NCBI GenBank assembly: GCA_029258725.1
Contig: JAPDKE010000029.1
Coordinates: 1 to 42,500 of the forward strand
DNA length: 42,500 nucleotides
Direction of reading: 5' to 3'
Source of the DNA: a bacterium
GTDB taxonomy: Bacteria > Hydrothermota > UBA3072 > JAPDKE01
Shown here in pieces: positions 1 through 5,729 of the stretch. Position 1 is the stretch's first letter; each line of letters starts with the position of its first letter. The notes below the pieces were generated by a model, which saw only the letters and a program-made list of their open reading frames with translations, had not been told where the DNA came from and searched no databases. The translations under genes and the position numbers were made by a program.

Positions 1-1
1 T

Positions 2-385
2 AAGGATATATTTGAAGAGCATAGGAATAACCCTAATGTTGCCGAGGCTGTTGCCCGGGCTCTTGGTGAGATTGGTGAAAAGGAGGGGATAGATGTGCTT
101 AAGGGGATACTTGAAGAGCATATGCATAACCCTGTTGTTGCCTGGGCTGTTGCCTGGGCTCTTGGTGAGATTGGTGAGAGAGATGGGATAGGGATACTTA
201 AGGACATACTTAGGGAACATAAGTATGACCCTTTTGTTGGAGTGGCTGTTATCGAGGCCCTTGAAAAAATTGGTCTTCGCCTTGATGATCTGGAAAAATT
301 TGAAGAAATTGTATCTTCCATTTCCTCCCCCTGTGTTCTTCTCTTCCTCCGCCATCCCATTGCCATAAAACCTCTCCTCTCCTGA
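2..385 (+). CDS. HEAT-repeat protein, C-terminal part (5' end outside window)
   Basis: Only the last 127 codons are present; the gene starts left of the window. The visible part holds about three 33-residue helical HEAT-like units (ALGEIGE then LKGILEEH pattern), followed by a non-repeat tail of about 40 residues with SSPCVLLFLRHP. HEAT arrays are protein-binding scaffolds and no catalytic motif is seen. The tail is almost the same as that of the HEAT gene ending at 7618. In DNA I count about 11 differences in 112 bp (254-365 against 7463-7574), so the two are close paralogues. Because the second copy follows a CHAT-NACHT ATPase, a NACHT-type gene may lie just to the left; that is inference. 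Confidence 0.85.
   Translation, partial: KDIFEEHRNNPNVAEAVARALGEIGEKEGIDVLKGILEEHMHNPVVAWAVAWALGEIGERDGIGILKDILREHKYDPFVGVAVIEALEKIGLRLDDLEKFEEIVSSISSPCVLLFLRHPIAIKPLLS
254..365 (+). repeat. Long direct repeat: HEAT-gene tail, copy 1
   Basis: The 3' coding end of the first HEAT gene matches 7463-7574 in the second HEAT gene at a constant offset of 7209 bp, with about 11 mismatches in 112 bp by hand alignment. Parts of the upstream HEAT units (for example around 49-140 against 6760-6850) are also close. Such direct repeats can support deletion, duplication or gene conversion of the DNA between them. Confidence 0.75.
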
Positions 386-399
386 AACCCACCTCCTGA

Positions 400-421
400 A
401 ATTTTTCCCTATTTTTAATAT
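400..421 (+). promoter_or_regulatory. Recurrent junction element, copy A (TTTTTCCCTAT core)
   Basis: After the HEAT stop codon comes AATTTTTCCCTAT followed by a TAATAT hexamer. The same arrangement occurs at 9025-9047 (CCCTAT, three bases, TATTAT) and a shorter match at 7625-7637. Each copy sits just after a stop codon and 10-30 bp before a strong ribosome site. TAATAT could be a -10 box, but no usable -35 hexamer lies 16-18 bp upstream, so this may be a promoter for another sigma factor or a binding site. Confidence 0.5.
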
Positions 422-446
422 CGAAACCCAAAAAGGAGGTGGTATC

Positions 447-1250
447 ATGCTTGGTATTTTATTCACACTCTCTTCCTCTCTCTGCAATGGTGTATATCCA
501 GAAGAGATTGCCAACTTCATGGAAATTTACGCTCGCTGGCTCTCCAGGGTTGAATGTGTAAAGGAAAAAATGTCCACCATGCTTGGGATTCCGTACGACA
601 CCACAGACACTCTACTCGTGCCTCCCTGGAAGGCGGACGCCGAGACAAGGAGAAAAATAGAACAGGATTCTATGCGCATTAAAAAGACACTTATATATCT
701 CGTAAGAATGCATGAGAAACTTCTCCCTCTTGAGGATACCCTCTTTAACTCCCTCAGGATTGTCCTGCTGGAAAATAAACATCTTCTGGGAGCATCTTTA
801 AGTTCCGGTAATTTAAACAATACTACACTGGCCGAGAAAATCTTGAATGATATCACAGGTACGCCGGTCAACCTCAATCGCATCATGAATGTATCATCTA
901 TCACACTTACTCAATGCTTTACAGATACCGCCGTGATAAATCCCATGAGTCTGGAGATACTATCCCTAGGGCCTAAAACAAGATGGAAGATGCTGCGATG
1001 TAAAATCAAGCGATTATTTAACACAATACATCTGGAGATACATCCTCCCCCTGATATTGAACCCTATTGCCTCCGGATACACCTTTGGGATGTTCTCCAT
1101 CATGGTTATAAAGTAAAATTATATCGGATACATCGGCTCATCTGGATTAAATATCTTTTCATCGCCCTTCATTCTCTTCGATGTCCCGATCCCCGTGGAA
1201 GACCTGAACCTTATTTTGGTCGGTTTTTAAAGATTCCTAATATAAAATAA
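447..1250 (+). CDS. Unknown protein with hydrophobic N-terminus, head of the Pup-like cassette
   Basis: I do not recognise this 267-residue protein. The start is set by AAGGAGGTGG seven bases before the ATG. The first 15 residues (MLGILFTLSSSLCNG) are hydrophobic and look like a short signal peptide or membrane anchor. Residues 20-120 are predicted mostly helical and charged; the last third is rich in His, Pro, Arg and aromatic residues and looks unlike the first part. It lies 17 bp upstream of the Pup-like gene and should share its transcript. The layout (hydrophobic start, then helices with a LLPLED...LLENKHLL stretch) loosely recalls the 137-residue protein at 8613, so a distant relationship is possible but weak. 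No catalytic motif is seen. Confidence 0.6.
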   Translation: MLGILFTLSSSLCNGVYPEEIANFMEIYARWLSRVECVKEKMSTMLGIPYDTTDTLLVPPWKADAETRRKIEQDSMRIKKTLIYLVRMHEKLLPLEDTLFNSLRIVLLENKHLLGASLSSGNLNNTTLAEKILNDITGTPVNLNRIMNVSSITLTQCFTDTAVINPMSLEILSLGPKTRWKMLRCKIKRLFNTIHLEIHPPPDIEPYCLRIHLWDVLHHGYKVKLYRIHRLIWIKYLFIALHSLRCPDPRGRPEPYFGRFLKIPNIK

Positions 1251-1267
1251 CGAAAGGAGGTGATAAG

Positions 1268-1402
1268 ATGCTCACATGTGTTTCCTCAACCATGGATACA
1301 CTGCTTTCACTTGCTGCTATTGCTCTTTCCTATATAGGTTCACCCAGAGCAGATGACCTGGAGAAGTTCGTCTATGGCTTTGAACAGAAGGAAGGTGAGT
1401 GA
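1268..1402 (+). CDS. Pup/UBact-like small protein modifier (44 aa), candidate
   Basis: A 44-codon ORF with an excellent ribosome site (GAAAGGAGGTGATAAG before the ATG). Its C-terminus reads DDLEKFVYGFEQKEGE. Set against the known end of mycobacterial Pup (EDFVRAYVQKGGQ), positions E32, F34, V35, Q40, K41 and G43 are identical, F38 matches Tyr, and the terminal residue is Glu, the form that a Pup ligase couples to lysine side chains. The stop codon overlaps the start of the Dop/PafA-like gene (TGATG), so the two are translationally coupled. Unlike classical Pup, which is charged and disordered, residues 11-23 (TLLSLAAIALSYI) are hydrophobic, so this tag may be membrane-associated. GE rather than GGE at the end is a divergence. 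The match covers only about 13 residues, so the call rests on the tail plus the gene context. Confidence 0.62.
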   Translation: MLTCVSSTMDTLLSLAAIALSYIGSPRADDLEKFVYGFEQKEGE

Positions 1403-2616
1403 TGCTGATGGGCGTTGAGACCGAATACGCAATATATCCTCCTCAAAAGGTGCAGGAGTTCATGCATAAAGCCATGGAGGTTGATGAGGTGAAAAGAATT
1501 GTAAATAATGGTGGGCGAGTTTATCTTGACGGTGCGCATCCCGAGATATCCACACCTCCCGTAACCTCGCCCTTTCAGGTATGGGCGAGGGAAAGGGAAG
1601 GAGACAGGGCAATGGCAGTTGTTTCAGAGGTATGCAGTGTGAAGGTGGTGAAGAACACCTGCGATTACTTCCCCCGCTCACCTCATTTCTATGGCTCCCA
1701 CGAGAACTATGAGGCAACAAGACCGGAGGCGGTGGAAGAGGCGATTGAAACCCTCCTTCTTCCTTTTCTCATCACCCGAATAATCTATACGGGAAGCGGA
1801 ATCCTCTCACCGGTGCATGGTTACGAAATATCTGCAAGAAAGGAGGCACTCTTTAAAAGAAACTCCTGGATATCTCTCAAAAACGAGAGAAGATACCACA
1901 TAATCATGGGCGAGTCCCTCATCTCCTCCCGTGCAGGAATTCTCCGCTACGGCACAACCGCGTTGCTCATCCATGCTATAGAAAAGGGAGGCATACAGGG
2001 TGATTTTTCGCTTAGAGATGTAAAAACCGCACTTGACACTGTGAGTTCAGACCTCATACTTGGAAAGGGAATTCTTCTTAAAAATGGAACTTCTCTTCCT
2101 GCAATTGAAATCCAGAGACGCATTCTCCAGGAATTGTCTCACTTTTACAAAAAAGAAAAGACTTTCTCCTGGGCAGATGCTCTCCTCCGCACCTGGAAGA
2201 ACACCCTGGATACACTTTCTCATGCTCCATCTGAACTTGCAGGAAAGGTTGACTGGATAACAAAGCATCTGCTTTTAACAACCCATCTTCTCAGACAGGA
2301 AAAGACATGGGAGGCATTCATGTATGAATACAGGGTATTCATCCGCTTACACCAGCTCATACGAAGAACCATCGTTGCACCCTCTGAATACATCGGAAAA
2401 ATTCTTAAGGAGGTGTTGCCTTCTCAGGAATACGATGTCCTTACCGAATATCTGAAAAAGGCAGGAAGGAAGTGGAACGATATATATGACATCTTCAGGG
2501 AGATTCATTCTCTTATTTACACCGACCTCCGTTTCCACACCCTTACTCTTTCCGATGGGCGACTGTTTACCATAAACCAGATATTTCAGAAAGGAGGGGA
2601 ACATGAAATATATTGA
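1402..2616 (+). CDS. Dop/PafA family enzyme (Pup ligase / depupylase homologue)
   Basis: A 404-residue member of the glutamine-synthetase-fold carboxylate-amine ligase family that attaches or removes Pup. In order: MGVETEY near the N-terminus (ATP/metal site), NNGGRVYLDGAHPEIS with the conserved catalytic Asp at about 43, FYGSHENYEATR, LLPFLITR, YTGSG, RRYHIIMGES, then GTTALLI, GDFSLRD, IEIQRR and WITKHLL. GAHPEISTPPVTSP and GSHENY resemble Dop more than PafA, but there is no room for the Dop-loop between the first strand and the NGGR motif, and the RDEPHA stretch usual before RRLHVI is missing. Ligase versus depupylase cannot be decided from the sequence. The start is the ATG overlapping the upstream stop; ATG 1408 is an alternative. 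No proteasome, Mpa/ARC or second Dop/PafA gene is visible nearby. Confidence 0.85.
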   Translation: MLMGVETEYAIYPPQKVQEFMHKAMEVDEVKRIVNNGGRVYLDGAHPEISTPPVTSPFQVWAREREGDRAMAVVSEVCSVKVVKNTCDYFPRSPHFYGSHENYEATRPEAVEEAIETLLLPFLITRIIYTGSGILSPVHGYEISARKEALFKRNSWISLKNERRYHIIMGESLISSRAGILRYGTTALLIHAIEKGGIQGDFSLRDVKTALDTVSSDLILGKGILLKNGTSLPAIEIQRRILQELSHFYKKEKTFSWADALLRTWKNTLDTLSHAPSELAGKVDWITKHLLLTTHLLRQEKTWEAFMYEYRVFIRLHQLIRRTIVAPSEYIGKILKEVLPSQEYDVLTEYLKKAGRKWNDIYDIFREIHSLIYTDLRFHTLTLSDGRLFTINQIFQKGGEHEIY

Positions 2617-2848
2617 GAGAAAAGAAGAAAACGGCACACTCATACTTGCACTCACTGAAGGGGAGTTTCCTGGGCAACTTTTGGGAGAAATGGAGGAAGC
2701 AAGCGGGATGTTTATAAAACTTCCCTCTAAAAAAGTGGTATGGAAAATCTATGTGAGGGAACACCCATCCATCCACCCTCTCTTAGAGGAACTTGAGAAC
2801 AGGGTTGGGCAACTTTTAAACAAGGAGGGAGGAAATGGCTCAAAATAA
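2603..2848 (+). CDS. Small conserved cassette protein, copy 1 (81 aa)
   Basis: Family not recognised. The start follows AAAGGAGGGGAAC and overlaps the end of the Dop/PafA-like gene by 14 bp. It is clearly paralogous to the 77-residue protein at 7914: shared pattern M-x-YIERK, NG, TEGEFP, SG-x-FI, PSK, WKI, then a C-terminal helix with ELEN...LLN. The predicted fold is a small alpha/beta domain with several short strands and a C-terminal amphipathic helix; no signal peptide or metal motif. In both copies it is followed by a YbjN-fold gene with a short overlap, which suggests that the two proteins form a pair or complex. Confidence 0.8.
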   Translation: MKYIERKEENGTLILALTEGEFPGQLLGEMEEASGMFIKLPSKKVVWKIYVREHPSIHPLLEELENRVGQLLNKEGGNGSK

Positions 2849-3296
2849 CCTTCTCGCCAGATTTGAAAAGGTGCTGGAGAAGCACGAACTTAAATATGAA
2901 AGATACGATGACAAAATTATGGTCCTCTGGAGTGATGAAGAGAGCGGAAGGCGTTTCATGAATGTCTTCTGGAAAATCGGGGATAGAATGGTGGTGGATA
3001 TGATTACAGATATTGACCCGAATATACCGGAGGATGTTGCTCTCCGCGCTGTAAACATTGCAAATTTAAATGCGATAGGGACTTTCATTGCGGTTGCAAA
3101 ATGTGCGAACAGACGGGTGCTTATTGCAAGAGCCCTTTCTCCAAGAATATTGTGTGAGGAAGACCTGGAGGATGTGCTTCGGATTGCTGAGGCTGAATTC
3201 CCTTCGCTGGAAAATGTGTTTAAACTCATGGAGAAGATGCTGGAGGATTCCCTCGGTGAATGCTCTGTGCCTCACGGTGCTTTTATTCCAGCATGA
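2835..3296 (+). CDS. YbjN / T3SS-chaperone-fold protein, copy 1
   Basis: A 153-residue protein with the look of the YbjN family, which shares the fold of class I type III secretion chaperones and bacterial sensory-domain relatives: an N-terminal helix (LLARFEKVLEKHEL), strands around MVLWSD and MVVDMIT, the typical N-x-x-N helix region (AVNIANLNAIGTF), a strand ending VLIARAL, and a long C-terminal helix. YbjN-like proteins bind partner peptides or proteins rather than catalyse. The start overlaps the preceding 81-residue gene by 14 bp and has GGAGGGAGG upstream. The protein ends FIPA, like its paralogue at 8144. It closes cassette 1: a hairpin and a new promoter follow. Confidence 0.75.
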   Translation: MAQNNLLARFEKVLEKHELKYERYDDKIMVLWSDEESGRRFMNVFWKIGDRMVVDMITDIDPNIPEDVALRAVNIANLNAIGTFIAVAKCANRRVLIARALSPRILCEEDLEDVLRIAEAEFPSLENVFKLMEKMLEDSLGECSVPHGAFIPA

Positions 3297-3302
3297 AAAA
3301 TC

Positions 3303-3330
3303 GCCCCTGGGGGATGGCTTCCCCAGGGGC
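3303..3330 (+). other. Perfect 10-bp GC-rich hairpin after cassette 1
   Basis: Arms GCCCCTGGGG (3303-3312) and CCCCAGGGGC (3321-3330) with an 8-base loop. It starts 6 bp after the YbjN stop codon. No T-tract follows on the + strand (TAACTTGACC), so it is not a standard intrinsic terminator in the direction of the genes. Read on the - strand it is followed by ATTTTT. It may stabilise the 3' end of the cassette-1 mRNA or act as a weak or bidirectional terminator. Confidence 0.6.
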
Positions 3331-3334
3331 TAAC

Positions 3335-3363
3335 TTGACCTTCGTTTGAGAGTTTATTATAAT
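3335..3363 (+). promoter_or_regulatory. Promoter of the CHAT-NACHT gene (leaderless)
   Basis: TTGACC, 17 bp, TATAAT. Transcription should begin about seven bases after the -10 box, at or within a base of the ATG at 3371. No ribosome site is present before that ATG, so the mRNA is predicted to be leaderless. Confidence 0.8.
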
Positions 3364-3370
3364 AAAAACA

Positions 3371-5650
3371 ATGAGGGGAGTAAGGGTAAAGTTAGAGATT
3401 GATAGCAAAGGATACATCACACGGAAATATTTTAATATCTCACTTGAGAAGGGGGAATGGGAAGAGGCCGATATTGATGTTCCTCCATTTCCCTCCAAAA
3501 TCCCGAAGGGACTTAAAGATCTGGTGGATAAATACTATAAGGAGGATGAGCACCTGAAGCCCGAAGAAGTGCGTGAGTTGGGAAGTTATATATACTTTCT
3601 CCTCTTTCCCCTTCCTGCTCTATGGAAGAGGTTTAAATTCAGAGAATTACTTCTCATTGATACAGACGATGATAATTTTCTGAAGAAAATTCCCTTTGAA
3701 CTTTTATATACTGCATCACCTCCTGAATATGACCCCATGATTATTTCTCCCCTTGTGGTGCACCCTAAAGGAAGATCAACATTTCCTGTTCTGGAGGACA
3801 TTTATATATTAAGGGCGGTGTCCTGGAAAAAAGATGTTGAGGAAAGAGAGATTGGTGAGGATAAGGTGAAAATACTTATAATGAAGGTTGGGAGGGAAAA
3901 ACTTCCTCTGGAAAATAAAGAAAAAGAACTGATTGAGAAATTGAATGATATTGACAGGATAGAGGTAATTGGGCCGGTATATGTGGATTCAATGAAAGAG
4001 GCAGAAGATATTGTTAAGCAAAATGAACCTGATATTCTTCATGTGATAGGGGAGGAGGAAGAAGTCGGGACTATTATTCCTCCTGATGAGTGGCGTAAGA
4101 TTTGTGAGGGGGTTACACTGGCGTTTTTCTCGGTTTGCAATGGTTATTCTTTTGCGTATCATGCTGCAAAGGGAGGATGTTGTGCAATCGGGAAGAAGGG
4201 TCAATTATATGAAATTAATGTGCCATCCGTGGTGGAGAAGTTTTACCGGGCTATTGTGGATATTGACAATCCCTATGAGAGATACGACCTTCTAAGGGGT
4301 ATAAAGGCTCTTAAGGATCCTGGAACTATTGAGAATAAAATAGTTGAAAATTACCATATCTGGTCTTCCTGGAGAGTTTATCTTTCCTCTCCCCGATTCA
4401 AACTTTTCCTCTGGCCGGAGGAAAGGGTGGAAAAATATATAAAGGAGGAAATGAAAGGATTGTGTATGAGCATTAAATTGGGCTCAGGATATTTTGTGAA
4501 CCTGAATGATATCTATATTGATAGAATGCTGGAGGGAGGTATAAAGAATATAAAGAATATCCATCTTTATCCTCCCCAATTCCCACAAATTGAAGAGAAA
4601 ATCAAGAACTTCCACGAGGATGAACTTATTAAAGAGATTATATCAACTCGGATAGGCAGATTAGAAAATCCACCATTTTTTATCCTTTCTGCTAAAATGG
4701 GAAAGGGGAAAACAACTTTTCTAAAGCATATATTTTTTTCGCTTGTTCAACGTCCTTGTCTTCTTCCTCTCTATATAGAATTAAAAAGGCTTAAGGAAAT
4801 GTCTCTGGACGGAATAAAAGAGTATCTTTCAAAAATATTGGGGCTTGAAGAAAACGAAAAGAAATACATAGCAAAATTGCTGAAAGAAAAAGGGATATTC
4901 TTGCTGGACGGTTATAATGAACTTGATAGAGAAAAAAGAAGAAGAGTGCAGGAAATGATACCTTCTTTACATCGTCCTGTGATTCTCGCCACGAGACCTG
5001 ATTATGAAAAGGACTTTCCTAATGCAAATGTGATAAAACTTTTGCCTCTATCGGACTGGAAAGAGGTAGTGAGAAAATATATAGAGGATGAGGCATTAAA
5101 AGAGAAATTTATTTTTACACTTGTTTCTCTTCCCCAAATTACCAAATTGTTAGAGGATATTCCTTTATTTCTTGCGATTGCATGTGCAGTTTTTAAAGAC
5201 TGCAGAGGCAAGAATTTTCCCACAACCCGTACAGAATTACTCCATGAATTTGTCAAACTTTCTCTTATACGCTGGCCTTATGAGACACGAGGTGTAAATG
5301 CTATGAGTAAAGAAAAATTTAAAGAAGTATGTAGTGCTCTCGGAGAACTTGCCTGGGAATATTCCCAAGAAATGGAATTTCCGGAAGAAAAGCTCAAAGA
5401 GAAATTGAAGGTAGATGATAAATTCATATCCGATTATCTTGATGGATTACTGGTGAGAAACGAGCATATAGGGTTTGAGATTCGTGTAACTTACTCATTC
5501 CTTCATCCTGCCTTTCATGAATGGTTTTGTGCCTTACATTTAAGGGAGATGGCTATGGTTGAAAAAGAAACCGCAATCAGAAAAGAAACCCCTATACCCA
5601 CGGTGAGAATTTTAAAAAGGAGGAAGAGAAATGAAAAACATACATCATAA
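3371..5650 (+). CDS. CHAT-like domain fused to NACHT/STAND ATPase
   Basis: 759 residues. The N-terminal 280 or so resemble a CHAT (caspase-like) peptidase domain: KKIPFELLY (105-113), DILHVIG (221-227) and FFSVCNG with Cys256 in the place of the catalytic Cys. The usual second His of the HFxGHG motif is missing (GEE instead), so peptidase activity is doubtful. A NACHT module follows: Walker A AKMGKGKTT (441-449), Walker B LLDGYNELD (511-519), ATRPDYE (540-546), and a winged-helix-like C-terminal part ending in FHEWFCALHL, the place where NACHT proteins pass into helical repeats. NACHT ATPases oligomerise on sensing a ligand; bacterial ones are known antiphage sensors. The repeat half seems to be supplied by the separate HEAT gene at 5726. 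Composition looks more A+T rich than the flanks. Confidence 0.85.
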   Translation: MRGVRVKLEIDSKGYITRKYFNISLEKGEWEEADIDVPPFPSKIPKGLKDLVDKYYKEDEHLKPEEVRELGSYIYFLLFPLPALWKRFKFRELLLIDTDDDNFLKKIPFELLYTASPPEYDPMIISPLVVHPKGRSTFPVLEDIYILRAVSWKKDVEEREIGEDKVKILIMKVGREKLPLENKEKELIEKLNDIDRIEVIGPVYVDSMKEAEDIVKQNEPDILHVIGEEEEVGTIIPPDEWRKICEGVTLAFFSVCNGYSFAYHAAKGGCCAIGKKGQLYEINVPSVVEKFYRAIVDIDNPYERYDLLRGIKALKDPGTIENKIVENYHIWSSWRVYLSSPRFKLFLWPEERVEKYIKEEMKGLCMSIKLGSGYFVNLNDIYIDRMLEGGIKNIKNIHLYPPQFPQIEEKIKNFHEDELIKEIISTRIGRLENPPFFILSAKMGKGKTTFLKHIFFSLVQRPCLLPLYIELKRLKEMSLDGIKEYLSKILGLEENEKKYIAKLLKEKGIFLLDGYNELDREKRRRVQEMIPSLHRPVILATRPDYEKDFPNANVIKLLPLSDWKEVVRKYIEDEALKEKFIFTLVSLPQITKLLEDIPLFLAIACAVFKDCRGKNFPTTRTELLHEFVKLSLIRWPYETRGVNAMSKEKFKEVCSALGELAWEYSQEMEFPEEKLKEKLKVDDKFISDYLDGLLVRNEHIGFEIRVTYSFLHPAFHEWFCALHLREMAMVEKETAIRKETPIPTVRILKRRKRNEKHTS

Positions 5651-5729
5651 TATTGATGTGGTAACGGATATAATAGAAAATGTTATACTCGATATATCAT
5701 GGAAACTTTTATCAGGAGGAAAAAGATGA
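5631..5729 (+). CDS. Small ORF (32 aa) bridging the NACHT and HEAT genes
   Basis: An ATG seven bases after GGAGG opens a 32-codon frame (MKNIHHNIDVV... ending LLSGGKR) that overlaps the last 20 bp of the NACHT gene and ends in TGA overlapping the ATG at 5726. The ribosome site and the stop/start coupling argue that it is translated, at least as a coupling ORF that carries ribosomes from the NACHT gene to the HEAT gene. The sequence is an amphipathic helix-like stretch (VVTDIIENVILDI) with no known family. The GG near its end is encoded by the ribosome site of the next gene, so it should not be read as a ubiquitin-like tail. Confidence 0.5.
   Translation: MKNIHHNIDVVTDIIENVILDISWKLLSGGKR

Noticed and set aside
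2820-2848. C-terminal KEGGNGSK of the 81-residue protein as a ubiquitin-like GG tail
   Set aside because: The GG codons are part of the ribosome site of the next gene, and the paralogue at 7914 has no GG.
3303-3330. Hairpin as a standard intrinsic terminator of cassette 1
   Set aside because: No T-tract follows on the + strand; listed as an unclassified hairpin instead.
5706-5729. LLSGGKR end of the 32-residue ORF as a modifier tail
   Set aside because: GGA GGA is the ribosome site for the HEAT gene at 5726; no Pup-like or ubiquitin-like features elsewhere in the peptide.
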